From: Clostridia bacterium
GTDB lineage: Bacteria > Bacillota > Clostridia > Oscillospirales > Acutalibacteraceae
Direction: 5' to 3'
DNA: 64,000 nucleotides
NCBI GenBank assembly: GCA_017397845.1
Contig: JAFQHU010000003.1
Span: 124,001 to 188,000, forward strand
In this document: in pieces, positions 40,423 through 49,807 of the stretch
Position numbering within the stretch: the stretch's first letter is position 1
Layout of the letters: the number at the start of each line of letters is the position of its first letter
The notes under the pieces: model-generated
Database searches by the model: none
Told to the model about the DNA's origin: nothing
The model's input: only the letters and a program-made list of their open reading frames with translations
Translations under genes and position numbers: made by a program

Positions 40423-41106
40423 TTATCTTCTTCTGTTTGTGCGGATAATCAATCTGATAAGCGACATAAGCGAAACGAGAAGATACGCAACATAAGTCAT
40501 CGCCGCTGCAGACAAAACCTTTTTAGCTCCGCTTCTTTCTTCGTTTTGGAGCATACCTGTTTCTTCAATAACCTTAAGTGCTCTTGAACTTGCATTAAAT
40601 TCAATTGGCAAGGTAACAAGCTGAAAAACAACTACGGCAGCAAAAAGAATTATACCAATGTCAATCAAAATACCAAAGCCGAGAAAATACCCTAAAATTG
40701 CAATAAGAACACCGGCAGATGAGCCAAAATTAGCGACAGGTAAAATTAAATTTCTGATCTTTATTGGCACATAATTCTGAGCGTGCTGTGCCGCATGTCC
40801 TGCTTCGTGACATGCAATACCTATGCTGGCAATTGAAGCTCCCGAATAAACCTCAGGAGAAAGTCTTATCACATTGCTTCGCGGATCATAATGGTCGCTT
40901 AATTTACCGTGACCGCACTCAATTCTGACATCTCTTATACCGTAATGAGAAAGAACATTGAAAGCCGCTTGTGCACCTGTAATGTGCTTTGAATTAGAAA
41001 TACGTGCATATTTATTATATGTGCTTTTTACTTTTGCCTGAGCAAAAAGCGAAAGAATAATTGCAGGTACAACAAGAACAAAATAATAATAATCGTACCA
41101 AATCAC
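40423..41106 (-). CDS. Zn-dependent membrane protease (YugP family)
   Basis: A 227-residue membrane protein with the zinc motif CHEAGHAAQHAQ (near residue 93) and three to four helices (VLVVPAIILSLFA, VLIAILGYFLGF, IGIILFAAVVVFQLV). It is of the YugP/DUF2268-like neutral zinc metallopeptidase type commonly placed between fmt and rsmB in clostridia. It starts at GTG with AAGGA nine bases upstream. Substrate unknown. Confidence 0.88.
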   Translation of the reverse strand: MIWYDYYYFVLVVPAIILSLFAQAKVKSTYNKYARISNSKHITGAQAAFNVLSHYGIRDVRIECGHGKLSDHYDPRSNVIRLSPEVYSGASIASIGIACHEAGHAAQHAQNYVPIKIRNLILPVANFGSSAGVLIAILGYFLGFGILIDIGIILFAAVVVFQLVTLPIEFNASSRALKVIEETGMLQNEERSGAKKVLSAAAMTYVAYLLVSLMSLIRLIIRTNRRR

Positions 41107-41130
41107 AAAATCACATCCTTCAGTTGTTAA

Positions 41131-42060
41131 TCAGCCTAATACAGTTCCTTTTTCGATTGCATATCCGTTTAAAAAAACAGAAGTTTCCATTCTTTTTTTT
41201 CCTTCAAGCTGAACGGACTTTAGCTCAACAGATTTATTGTCACCGCAGCAGATAATAAGCCTTCCGCTGCTTTCAATTATTTCACCGGGAATATTATTTC
41301 CTGTTTTTTCGGATAAAACCGAGGAATGTATTTTTAAAGTTTTTCCATTAATTTTTGTTGAAGCACCCGGCCAGGAGTAGAGACCGCGGATTTTATTGTG
41401 TATGTTAAACGCTGTGTCGCTCCAATCAATATTGCTCATTTCTTTATTCAAAAGACCAACCTTTGATGCTTTTGATTCATCCTGTTTTTCGGGTTTGAGC
41501 TCGCCTTTTTCAATCAGATCAATTGTTTCCATCAACACTTCAGCACCCAAAGGAGCCAAAAGCTCATACATATATTCAGTAGTATCATTTATTCCTATTT
41601 CGCATTCTTTGACACCTAAAATATCACCCGTATCAATTCCGGAATCCATTTGCTGAACTGTTACACCGGTTACCTTATCGCCGTTAAGAACAGCGTAATG
41701 GATCGGAGATGCTCCGCGGTATTTCGGAAGAATGGAAGCGTGAACATTTATACATCCGTATTCAGGATATGAAAGAAAATCATCGGGAAGAATTTTTCCG
41801 TAAGCAACCACAACGACCAAATCAGGCTTGAGTTGTTCGAGAATTTCGACGCCTTTACCGTTTTTCAGAGAAGCGGGCTGATAAACATTTAAACCGTGCT
41901 TTAAAGCCTCCACCTTGACATCAGGCGGTGTAAGCTCCTGTTTTCTTCCTACCGGCTTATCGGGTTGGCAGAAAACACCGACAACATCATGCTTTGAAGC
42001 TACAAGTGCCTTCAGACAGTCAACAGAAAAATCAGGTGTTCCCATAAAAACGATACGCAT
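41131..42060 (-). CDS. fmt: Methionyl-tRNA formyltransferase
   Basis: A 309-residue enzyme with FMGTPDFSVDCL at the start, the catalytic INVHASILPKYRGASPIHYAVLNGD block (Asn, His) and the partner Asp in QMDSGIDTGDIL, followed by the C-terminal OB-like domain. It formylates initiator Met-tRNA. def lies 13 bases upstream on the same strand. Confidence 0.96.
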   Translation of the reverse strand: MRIVFMGTPDFSVDCLKALVASKHDVVGVFCQPDKPVGRKQELTPPDVKVEALKHGLNVYQPASLKNGKGVEILEQLKPDLVVVVAYGKILPDDFLSYPEYGCINVHASILPKYRGASPIHYAVLNGDKVTGVTVQQMDSGIDTGDILGVKECEIGINDTTEYMYELLAPLGAEVLMETIDLIEKGELKPEKQDESKASKVGLLNKEMSNIDWSDTAFNIHNKIRGLYSWPGASTKINGKTLKIHSSVLSEKTGNNIPGEIIESSGRLIICCGDNKSVELKSVQLEGKKRMETSVFLNGYAIEKGTVLG

Positions 42061-42073
42061 ATTCTCAATCCTT

Positions 42074-42556
42074 TCAATTATCTTCTCTCATCCTTCTGAT
42101 CTCATCAGCAGAAAGCTCTTTTGTTTGTTTATCTGTATATAAGATACCTTCGAGATGATCAATCTCATGGCAGAAGCATCGTGCTTTAAGACCTTCGCCT
42201 TCATAAAAACGCCATACACCCTTGCGGTTTTGTGCACGGATTTTACAATATTCGGGTCTTTTAACCATTCCGTTATGTCCGGGAACGGACAGACAACCTT
42301 CTATATCTTCATATTCACCTGATGTTTCGACTATCTCAGGGTTTATTAGTTCGAGAAGACCGTCACCTACATCTACAACGATAACTTTTCTGAGCACACC
42401 TACCTGAACGGCAGCAAGGCCCACGCCGTCTGCTTTATACATCGTTTCCTTCATATCGTCAAGAAGCTCCCACAGCTTTTCGTTGAAACGCTCAACCGGA
42501 CGGCTTTTTTTTCGTAAAACCGGATCACCTACTGTAACTATTTTTCTTATAGCCAT
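42074..42556 (-). CDS. def: Peptide deformylase
   Basis: A 160-residue metallo-enzyme with the three family motifs GVGLAAVQVG, EGCLSVPG (Cys ligand) and HEIDHLEG (two His ligands and the catalytic Glu). It removes the formyl group added through fmt. ATG has GAGG upstream. It follows priA by 15 bases. Confidence 0.96.
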   Translation of the reverse strand: MAIRKIVTVGDPVLRKKSRPVERFNEKLWELLDDMKETMYKADGVGLAAVQVGVLRKVIVVDVGDGLLELINPEIVETSGEYEDIEGCLSVPGHNGMVKRPEYCKIRAQNRKGVWRFYEGEGLKARCFCHEIDHLEGILYTDKQTKELSADEIRRMREDN

Positions 42557-42571
42557 ATATAATTACCTCGC

Positions 42572-45028
42572 TTAATATAAGTTTTCGGGATTTATGTCCA
42601 CCGAAAGAGAAACAGAGCTGTATGTCGATTCTTTTCCGAATTTTATCATAAGTTCCTTAATCATAGTTCTGAATTTATTATTATTTTTACATTTAATTAT
42701 TAATCTGTATCTAAATTTATTGCTGATTTTTGAAACTCTCGGCGGCATCGGGCCGAGAACGATCACTTTAACGTCACTGTATTTTTCTGTAATAATATTT
42801 TTCAATTCATTAAGAAATGCACGTGAACAGTTCAGTGCTTTTATCTCATCTCTGCTTGTAAACAGAATCGAGCATATATCACAGTAAGGCGGATATATCA
42901 TAGCTTTTCTGATGCTTATTTCTGTATCAAAAAAATCAGGATAGTTTTGCTTCTGTGATAATTTAATTACATTATTTTGCGGTTCGGACGTCTGTATCAG
43001 AGCCAAACCTTTGTTTTTACCTCTGCCTGATCTGCCGACAACCTGTGTAAGTAAATCAAATGTGCGCTCCTGACTGCGGTAGTCATCATTATTTAGCTGC
43101 TGATCGGCATTAATCACGCCAACGAGAGTTACATTCTCGAAATTGAGACCCTTTGCAACCATCTGTGTTCCGAGCATTATGTCATATTTTCCGCTGCCGA
43201 AATCCAAAAGTCCCTGTTCAAAGCTGTTTCTTGTGCCTGCAGAATCGGTATCCATACGAAGAACTTTCGCCTCAGGAAGCAGTTCTTCAATTTCTTCCTC
43301 TATTCTTTGTGTACCGAAACCGGCGTATCTTACTTCGCTTTTGCCGCATTCGGGACATATTCTCGTAAAAGGTGTTGAATACCCGCAATAATGGCACATC
43401 AGACGCCCGTTGGCACTGTGATATGTCATTGAAATACTGCAGGACGGACACGTGATTACGCTCGAACAGCTGTCACAGGCAGCGAACGTATTGTATCCTC
43501 TCCTGTTAATGAGAAGAATGGTTTGCTTTTTGTTTTTTAAATTCTGCTCCATAAGCTCAAAAAGCCTTGAACTGATACTGTATCTGTTACCCTTCCGCCT
43601 TTCGAGCTTCATATCAACTATTTCTACCTCCGGAAGAACTGCATCGCCGTATCTTTCGTCGATAACATTTAATGTATAGGTGTTTCTGAGGGCATTCGAA
43701 TACGATACGACAGAGGGCGTTGCAGAAGAAAGTAAAAGTAAGGCACCGTGCCTCGAAGCACGGAATTTCGCCACATCGACAGTGTGATATCGCGGCGATG
43801 ATTCAGATTTATATGTGTGCTCCTGTTCTTCGTCGATGACAATAAGACCGAGATTATTGAACGGTGCGAAAACAGCCGATCTGGTGCCGATGGCTATTTT
43901 AACGAGACCGTCTCTGACTCTTTTATATTCATCTCGGCGTTCACCTACAGAAAGTGCACTGTGAAAGATTGCAACCTCTGAGCCGTATCTTCCTTTGAAC
44001 AGTGACATCATTTGAGGAGTGAGTGAAATCTCCGGAACCATAACAATCACTTGTTTTCCGTCTCTGATTACTAAGTCAATCAGAGAGAGGAAAACAGAGG
44101 TTTTACCGCTTCCTGTTATGCCGTAAAGCAGACTGATTCCGCCGTTGTTATTATATTGTGCACATAAATTATCAAAGGCTGCTTTTTGCTTTTGTGTGAG
44201 GATAATGTCTTTTTTAGCATTAGGGTCGCATATGCTTGTTTCGGGAATTCTGTAAAAAGCAGTATCGCTGATTTCAATAATTCCTTTTTTTTCGAGGTTG
44301 GTTATAACCGACGAGGTGACACCTGTAAAATAACAGATTTCTTTTACGCTTGCCGACATAACATCTGAAAGCACGTTAATAACACTTTTCTGCTTAGAAG
44401 TAAGCTTAGGAAATTTTTCTGAAATCTCCTCTTTACTGAAAACCAAACTTGCCGTTTTCAAAGTGGCATCCTTCGAGTTTTTTACAGCGTTATAATCTTT
44501 AGTTAAAAGACCTTTAGAAGCGAGTTTATCAATTATCTCACAATCTGAAGAAAGACCTAAAGCAGAATACACCTCTTTTTTGCTAAGAAAACCGTCTACG
44601 GAAAGCATGTATTCATAAACCTGCTTCTCATCCGCTGAAAGAAATATGTCATTTTCTCGGTTCAGAGCAAAATATTTAATCGATGTATTGTAATTCAGTC
44701 CTGAAGGTATTTGAACCTTAATTCCCTCAAAATAAGTACAAAAGGTTCTTTCTTTAAGGAATAACGCAATATCGAGCATCTCTTTGGTGATGATATCCGT
44801 GTCATCAAGCAGCGATGCTATGCTTTTATATTTTTTTCCTTTTTCAGCTTCGCCGAAAGAAAACACCACACCCTGTCTTTTGGCATTTTTGCCGTTTCCG
44901 AACGGAACAAATACACGGGAACCCTCATGGATTCGTTCTTTGATTTCATCGGGTATGGTATAACCGTAAAGAATGTCAAAATGATATGCTACATTTTCTA
45001 CGGCAACAAAAGCAAGAAACTGTTTCAT
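42572..45028 (-). CDS. priA: Primosomal replication helicase PriA
   Basis: An 818-residue superfamily 2 helicase. It has an N-terminal 3'-DNA-binding domain (about 1-110), Walker A YGITGSGKTSVFL, DEEQEHTYKSE (DEAH-like box), a zinc cluster with four Cys pairs (CDSCSSVITCPSCS, CHYCG, CPECG) near 525-570, and C-terminal helicase motifs QMVAKGLNFENVTLVG, VVGRSGRG. It restarts stalled replication forks. Position between rpoZ and def is conserved. Confidence 0.97.
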   Translation of the reverse strand: MKQFLAFVAVENVAYHFDILYGYTIPDEIKERIHEGSRVFVPFGNGKNAKRQGVVFSFGEAEKGKKYKSIASLLDDTDIITKEMLDIALFLKERTFCTYFEGIKVQIPSGLNYNTSIKYFALNRENDIFLSADEKQVYEYMLSVDGFLSKKEVYSALGLSSDCEIIDKLASKGLLTKDYNAVKNSKDATLKTASLVFSKEEISEKFPKLTSKQKSVINVLSDVMSASVKEICYFTGVTSSVITNLEKKGIIEISDTAFYRIPETSICDPNAKKDIILTQKQKAAFDNLCAQYNNNGGISLLYGITGSGKTSVFLSLIDLVIRDGKQVIVMVPEISLTPQMMSLFKGRYGSEVAIFHSALSVGERRDEYKRVRDGLVKIAIGTRSAVFAPFNNLGLIVIDEEQEHTYKSESSPRYHTVDVAKFRASRHGALLLLSSATPSVVSYSNALRNTYTLNVIDERYGDAVLPEVEIVDMKLERRKGNRYSISSRLFELMEQNLKNKKQTILLINRRGYNTFAACDSCSSVITCPSCSISMTYHSANGRLMCHYCGYSTPFTRICPECGKSEVRYAGFGTQRIEEEIEELLPEAKVLRMDTDSAGTRNSFEQGLLDFGSGKYDIMLGTQMVAKGLNFENVTLVGVINADQQLNNDDYRSQERTFDLLTQVVGRSGRGKNKGLALIQTSEPQNNVIKLSQKQNYPDFFDTEISIRKAMIYPPYCDICSILFTSRDEIKALNCSRAFLNELKNIITEKYSDVKVIVLGPMPPRVSKISNKFRYRLIIKCKNNNKFRTMIKELMIKFGKESTYSSVSLSVDINPENLY

Positions 45029-45051
45029 ATCATTTCACTTCTCTTTCTTAT

Positions 45052-45261
45052 TTATATATTTCTGATTTCTTCGGGCTCGCAAATTTCGAGCTTTCCGCTG
45101 AGAAATTCATCAAGAGCAAAGGAAACAGGCTTATCAGTTCCGCATTTTTCGTTAAGTTCAGGTGTTTCAGAAATTTCTCTGGCACGCTTTGCGACTGCGG
45201 TGACAACTGAATATCTGCTGGTGTTGTTTTTTAATAAGTTTCTTAAATCGGGATTAAGCAT
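45052..45261 (-). CDS. rpoZ: RNA polymerase omega subunit
   Basis: A 69-residue protein starting [30 protein letters not shown], the RpoZ core. It helps assemble RNA polymerase by latching onto beta'. Its start overlaps the gmk stop by eight bases and it precedes priA, the usual order. Confidence 0.92.
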   Translation of the reverse strand: MLNPDLRNLLKNNTSRYSVVTAVAKRAREISETPELNEKCGTDKPVSFALDEFLSGKLEICEPEEIRNI

Positions 45262-45865
45262 TATTTATTACCTCTCTTAATTTATTTTGCATGTTTTTGA
45301 TTTTGAGCTGTTCAGCTCTGATTATAGCCATAACATCATTGACAGCATCATCAAGAATGTTATTTTCGACAATATAGTCATACTCATAAGCTCTCTGAAG
45401 CTCAGTTTCAGCAATCCTGAGTCTGGCTTTAATTGCTTCGTCGCTATCGGTAGCGCGGTTTCTGAGACGTCTTTCAAGCTCTTCAAGTGACGGAGGAATA
45501 ATAAAAATTTTCTTTGATTCCGGAAACATTTTCTTTACGTTTTCACCGCCGTTGACTTCTATGATAAGAAAAACTGTTTTTCCTTCATCAAGATTTTTTC
45601 TCACAGGCGTGAGCGGCGTTCCGTATAAACTGTCGCCGTATCGCGCATATTCAAGCATTTCGCCTTTTTCGATGTTTTTATTGAACTCCTCAGCAGAGAT
45701 GTAATGATAATTTACGCCTGCTTTTTCACCGGCTCTGATTTCTCTTGTGGTCATTGAAACGGAAAGAAAAGCATCATCCTTCATTATATCCATAACCTTA
45801 GAAATTACTGTATCTTTACCGCAACCTGAGGGAGCTGAAACAACAACAAGTAAACCGTTATTCAT
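45254..45865 (-). CDS. gmk: Guanylate kinase
   Basis: A 203-residue P-loop kinase with [14 protein letters not shown] (Walker A), [13 protein letters not shown] (GMP binding), [12 protein letters not shown] and [14 protein letters not shown], and the lid LRNRATDS. It makes GDP from GMP. It overlaps both remA (eight bases) and rpoZ. Confidence 0.97.
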   Translation of the reverse strand: MNNGLLVVVSAPSGCGKDTVISKVMDIMKDDAFLSVSMTTREIRAGEKAGVNYHYISAEEFNKNIEKGEMLEYARYGDSLYGTPLTPVRKNLDEGKTVFLIIEVNGGENVKKMFPESKKIFIIPPSLEELERRLRNRATDSDEAIKARLRIAETELQRAYEYDYIVENNILDDAVNDVMAIIRAEQLKIKNMQNKLREVINNA

Positions 45866-46130
45866 AATTTACATCCTCCTCACAGATTTCTTCTTGATCA
45901 GAATCGAGGCGATTAGCCACGGTTTCACATTGAAGATATGTAAGTATTACATGGTCGCTGTCCATTATAATCACAGCTCTCGTTCTTCTTCCCTGAGTTG
46001 CGTCGATGAGAGTACCTCTTTCTTTGCACTCCTGTATAATTCTTTTGATAGGAGCAGAGTCAGGGCTGACGATAGCCACCAGACGCTGTGCATTTATCAT
46101 ATTACCAAAACCAATATTAATTAACTTCAT
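45858..46130 (-). CDS. remA: Extracellular matrix regulator RemA (DUF370)
   Basis: A 90-residue DNA-binding protein with the conserved [24 protein letters not shown] opening and the block [19 protein letters not shown]. In Bacillus RemA forms rings that bind DNA and activates biofilm-matrix and osmoprotection genes. It sits between yicC and gmk as in nearly all Firmicutes. Targets in this organism are unknown. Confidence 0.93.
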   Translation of the reverse strand: MKLINIGFGNMINAQRLVAIVSPDSAPIKRIIQECKERGTLIDATQGRRTRAVIIMDSDHVILTYLQCETVANRLDSDQEEICEEDVNYE

Positions 46131-46143
46131 TTTTTATCTCCGA

Positions 46144-47022
46144 TTATTCTATATTCTGTACCTGCTCACGGATCTTTTCGATTTCAGCCTTTATATCGAT
46201 TACCTTACGTGCTATTTCGACATCCTGAGCCTTAGAGCCTATTGTGTTTGCTTCGCGATTAAACTCCTGAATAAGGAAATCCGTCTTTCTGCCGATTGCA
46301 ATTTCGCTTTCCATAAATTCGTGCATTTGTTCAATATGGCTTCTGAGTCTTACCGTTTCTTCCGCTACAGCTATTTTATCTGCATAGATAGCTGCTTCGG
46401 TCAGAAGTCGCTGTTCATCAACCTGAACATCATTTAAAACGTTTTTCATTCTTTCCAAAAGCTTGTTATTATATTCATTAACAGTCTGCGGTGAGCGTTC
46501 TTCAATGAATTTAACATTTTCGAGAATAGTATCGCAACGCGAAAGAATATCTTCCTTCAGCTTTTGACCTTCCTTTTCTCTCATGGAGATAAAAGAAGCG
46601 AGAGCTTTATCTGTTACGGCTTTTACAGCATTCCATACTCTTTCTTCATCGGCCTCTGTTTTATGAACAGAAAAAATATCGTGATACTTCGCTACTGATG
46701 TTACGGTAATATCCTGCGTAAGATTGTATCTTTCAGAAAGCTCTTTGAGTGCATCGATGTATCCGGCTGCAAGAGAGTGATTAACCGAAACAACACAATC
46801 CTCTGTTTCGAGAGCTTCAATCTGCACATAGCATTCGAGTTTGCCACGTGATACATGTGCTTGAATATAAGTTTTTAGCTTTTCTTCAAGAAAGCCGTAA
46901 ATTCGCGGAACTCTTGAACTAAAATCAAAATATCTGTGATTAACACTTTTCATTTCGACGGTTATATTCATTCCGTCAATAGTTTCCTGTGCTCTACCGA
47001 ATCCGGTCATACTTTTTATCAT
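46144..47022 (-). CDS. yicC: YicC family endoribonuclease-like protein
   Basis: A 292-residue protein starting at ATG 47022 (GGAGG upstream): MIKSMTGFGRAQ, the family opening. The C-terminal DUF1732 region has RKTDFLIQEFNREANTIGSKAQD. Recent work links the family to RNA cleavage; its cellular role is still open. It begins the long leftward operon behind a perfect consensus promoter. Confidence 0.93.
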   Translation of the reverse strand: MIKSMTGFGRAQETIDGMNITVEMKSVNHRYFDFSSRVPRIYGFLEEKLKTYIQAHVSRGKLECYVQIEALETEDCVVSVNHSLAAGYIDALKELSERYNLTQDITVTSVAKYHDIFSVHKTEADEERVWNAVKAVTDKALASFISMREKEGQKLKEDILSRCDTILENVKFIEERSPQTVNEYNNKLLERMKNVLNDVQVDEQRLLTEAAIYADKIAVAEETVRLRSHIEQMHEFMESEIAIGRKTDFLIQEFNREANTIGSKAQDVEIARKVIDIKAEIEKIREQVQNIE

Positions 47023-47069
47023 TTGGATTTCCTCCGAAATTAACAAAAATTGTCATGTATATCCTTATA

Positions 47070-47098
47070 ATTATACCTTGTTTTAAATGATTTGTCAA
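47070..47098 (-). promoter_or_regulatory. Consensus promoter of the yicC-remA-gmk operon
   Basis: On the minus strand, perfect TTGACA (47098-47093), a 17-base spacer and perfect TATAAT (47075-47070). It is likely to drive the long run down to spoVM. Confidence 0.8.
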
Positions 47099-47117
47099 AT
47101 ATAATAAGTATTTTTCA

Positions 47118-47444
47118 TCATTTACAGCAGGAGCCCGTAAGTATGGTGGGAATATCGTTTATATACCCCTCTTCATTCTTTTCAAAATTCATATTATCGA
47201 GAAAAGAATCGATATTTTTACAGGTGCACTTTCCAATGTATATATTTCTCAATGAAGCAAAATTATACGCCGAGCGAAGAAGTCCTTCAACCATATAAGG
47301 CTTGTCCTTTTCAAATTCGAGACAATATACATCGGCGATGTTCCCGTCTGTTTTCAAAATACAATATCCGCAGCTTTTTTCATCTTCAATTGCAATAAAT
47401 TTTGTAACATTTTCTGAAATGTTTTCAGGTTTAAAATAAATCAT
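47118..47444 (-). CDS. 108-residue hypothetical protein, GNAT-like fold
   Basis: A 108-residue protein following rluB by two bases. The alternating pattern (MIYFKPENI, CGYCILKTDGNIADVYCLEF, MVEGLLRSAYNFASLRNI, LDNMNFEKNEEGYINDIPTIL) hints at a small acetyltransferase fold without a clear acetyl-CoA loop. It has seven Cys, including a C-terminal CC pair before K. No function can be assigned. It is the last gene before the yicC promoter. Confidence 0.6.
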   Translation of the reverse strand: MIYFKPENISENVTKFIAIEDEKSCGYCILKTDGNIADVYCLEFEKDKPYMVEGLLRSAYNFASLRNIYIGKCTCKNIDSFLDNMNFEKNEEGYINDIPTILTGSCCK

Positions 47445-47446
47445 AA

Positions 47447-48190
47447 TTATTTCTTCTTTCTTTCCATTCCGGCTGCAATCATGAGCTTTCTGACTTCATC
47501 CTCAGTAAGATCACGCCAATCGCCCTGTTTTAGCATTCCTAATTTAACTGAGCCTACCGCTGTTCTTTTAAGTCTTGCCACCTCTAAGCCGACAGCTTCG
47601 CACATTTTTCTGATCTGCCTGTTTCTGCCTTCGTATAAAATGATTTCAAGAACTACTCGTCCTTCCTCTCTGGTTACAACACGTATCTCTGCCGGTGCAG
47701 TCGTCCTGTCATCGATTACAATACCGGTTGTAAGCTCGGTGATTTGCTCTTGAGTGACAGTAGGTCTTACGGTTACGCGATAGGTTTTCGGAACGTGCTT
47801 TCTGGGATGAGTCATAGCGTTTGCAAATTCACCGTCATTCGTACAAAGAAGCATACCTTCACTGTCCCTGTCTAATCTTCCGACGGGGTATACTCTGCCG
47901 GGGACGTCCTTGATAAGCTCTGCGACACATTTCCTGTCACGTTCATCGCTCATTGTGGTAATAAATCCTCTGGGTTTATGAAGCATAATATAAGTGTGAT
48001 TTTTTTGCTTGACTATCTTTTTTCCTTTAACAGTAACTGTATCGTTTTTCGGATTTATTTTATCACCGATAAAGGCAATCTGACCGTTAACACGCACTAC
48101 ACCCTGCTCGATTAGTTCTTCACTTTTTCTGCGCGATGCAACACCGCATTCCGACAAATACTTCTGAAGCCTGACTTTTCCGTCTGTCAT
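47447..48190 (-). CDS. rluB: Pseudouridine synthase RluB-type
   Basis: A 247-residue protein with an S4 domain (about 5-60; RLQKYLSECGVASRRKSEELI) and a RsuA/RluB catalytic domain with the catalytic Asp in VGRLDRDSEGMLLCTNDG, plus YEGRNRQIRKM. It modifies 23S rRNA. It follows the carboxypeptidase gene; the order scpA-scpB-ytfJ-dac-rluB is known from other Firmicutes. Confidence 0.93.
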   Translation of the reverse strand: MTDGKVRLQKYLSECGVASRRKSEELIEQGVVRVNGQIAFIGDKINPKNDTVTVKGKKIVKQKNHTYIMLHKPRGFITTMSDERDRKCVAELIKDVPGRVYPVGRLDRDSEGMLLCTNDGEFANAMTHPRKHVPKTYRVTVRPTVTQEQITELTTGIVIDDRTTAPAEIRVVTREEGRVVLEIILYEGRNRQIRKMCEAVGLEVARLKRTAVGSVKLGMLKQGDWRDLTEDEVRKLMIAAGMERKKK

Positions 48191-48204
48191 TATAGTTCAT
48201 CCTT

Positions 48205-49320
48205 TCAATTTTGAAAAAACTTTTGAAAATATTCAACTATGCTGAATTTATCTTTTATTCTTTCTTCTGATGCTGATACAGCGTTTTTACTGTGAATATA
48301 TGCTGTATGTACCAATGTTTTATCTGAATAATAATTTACCTTGCCTATAATTTCATTTTTTTCAATAGGTGCATAGATAATTTTGGGCATAATAATTTGC
48401 TTTGTAAGCTTTGATTTGTCCTTAAAGCTGTAAACGAAATCATTACAGTAAATTTCAGTCTTATCTGTGTCTGCTCCGTATACCGATACTTCGGATATAT
48501 CAGTAAACCGAACTGTAGATTTGTTAATCTCGGTAAAGGATAAATCGTAAAGTTTGCGGTGATCATTCCAATCATCACCTGCATTAAGTGTGACGCAAAC
48601 AAGAGTTACGCCGTCACGTTCGCAGGCAGACACCAAACATCTGCCGCTTTTCTTTGTAAATCCTGTTTTAATACCGAAAACACCTTGGCAGCTGTCCAAA
48701 AGTTTATTGTGATTAGAAAACGTTTCAGATATATCCGGAGTAATAAAATCAATTTTTTTGTTTTTAGTTGAGCATATATTTCTGAACACGGGATTTTTAA
48801 TGCAATACGCACCGAGAAGTGCCATATCATAAGCTGTTGAATAATGCGCTTCGTTATCTAAGCCGGACGGTGTTACAAAGTTCGTATTTGCCATACCGAT
48901 ATCTTCAGCTTTTTCGTTCATAAAAAGAGAAAAACGATCAAAGGTTTCACCGAGAGATAAGGCACATACATTTGCCGCATCGTTTCCTGATTCAAGCATC
49001 ATTCCGTAGACGAGAGCTTCGAGAGTAAGTTTATACCCCGGCTTAAGTCCTATTGAAGATCCTTCAGCCAATGCATCCTCCGTAACAGTAATTGTATTAC
49101 CGAGCCGCCCCGACTCAATGGCAAGAATACTCGTCATCATCTTTGTCGTACTTGCCATTGAGTGCTTTTTAAAGGCGTTTTTTTCAAAAATGATTTCATT
49201 CGTCACCGAATTAATTACTACAGCACATTCAGCACTTATATCAACACTGTATGAAATTAAAGATAAAACAAATACCAAGCAAACCAAAATCGGTATATAA
49301 ATAATTTTTTTAATTAACAA
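48205..49320 (-). CDS. D-alanyl-D-alanine carboxypeptidase (DacF/DacB type)
   Basis: About 371 residues. A hydrophobic signal segment (IIYIPILVCLVFVLSLISY) leads to a penicillin-binding peptidase S11 domain with SxxK (ASTTKMMTS), SGN (ESGNDAANVCA) and KTG (IKTGFTKKSG). It trims the terminal D-Ala of peptidoglycan stems; DacF-like enzymes act in spore cortex. The start is unsure: TTG 49320 lies eight bases after AGGTGG, while GTG 49329 lies inside that site. Confidence 0.9.
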   Translation of the reverse strand: MLIKKIIYIPILVCLVFVLSLISYSVDISAECAVVINSVTNEIIFEKNAFKKHSMASTTKMMTSILAIESGRLGNTITVTEDALAEGSSIGLKPGYKLTLEALVYGMMLESGNDAANVCALSLGETFDRFSLFMNEKAEDIGMANTNFVTPSGLDNEAHYSTAYDMALLGAYCIKNPVFRNICSTKNKKIDFITPDISETFSNHNKLLDSCQGVFGIKTGFTKKSGRCLVSACERDGVTLVCVTLNAGDDWNDHRKLYDLSFTEINKSTVRFTDISEVSVYGADTDKTEIYCNDFVYSFKDKSKLTKQIIMPKIIYAPIEKNEIIGKVNYYSDKTLVHTAYIHSKNAVSASEERIKDKFSIVEYFQKFFQN

Positions 49321-49322
49321 AG

Positions 49323-49357
49323 CAACCACCTGCCAATTAAATATATGCAGGCGGTTG
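49323..49357 (-). terminator. Hairpin between ytfJ and the carboxypeptidase gene
   Basis: An 11-base stem (with one G-U in RNA) and 13-base loop, overlapping the ribosome site of the next gene. The T-run is weak, so it may lower rather than end transcription. Confidence 0.5.
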
Positions 49358-49392
49358 TATTAAAATTAATATAATCTTAATTTAAGAATAAA

Positions 49393-49785
49393 TTATTCAA
49401 CGGTTTCAGGAGCATCTTTCTTTGTTTTATTCATAAGACCTGTTACCTTGTCAAACATTTCGGGCACAAGATTTACTACTCTTTCTGCAGCATTGTCATA
49501 TGCTGTAATGTGCTTAAGAGTTACTTCACCGTTATTGATTACGAGAAAAGCTACGGGAGTGATTGTGACACCGGCACCGCCGCCGCCGCCGAAAAGCTCC
49601 TTGGAGCCCTTAGACGGGAAATCGGCACCGCCTGATGCGAAACCGTATGTTACTTTTGAAACAGGGATAATCGTAGTACCGCCTTCCGCATAAATAGCCT
49701 CACCGATAATCGTGCTTGTATCTACAAGATCACGGATCTTTTCAATCGTAGAAGCGAGAATTGCACCTGCTGATTTTTCTGCCAT
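49393..49785 (-). CDS. ytfJ: Sporulation protein YtfJ (GerW)
   Basis: A 130-residue protein with the family start (ILASTIEKIRDLVDTSTIIGEAI) and Gly-rich centre GGGGGAGVTITPVAFLVI. In Bacillus, GerW is needed for proper spore germination. It follows the DUF2953 gene in the order scpA-scpB-ytfI-ytfJ, as in Bacillus. Confidence 0.92.
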   Translation of the reverse strand: MAEKSAGAILASTIEKIRDLVDTSTIIGEAIYAEGGTTIIPVSKVTYGFASGGADFPSKGSKELFGGGGGAGVTITPVAFLVINNGEVTLKHITAYDNAAERVVNLVPEMFDKVTGLMNKTKKDAPETVE

Positions 49786-49807
49786 TTGTATATCATCCTT
49801 TCATTAT

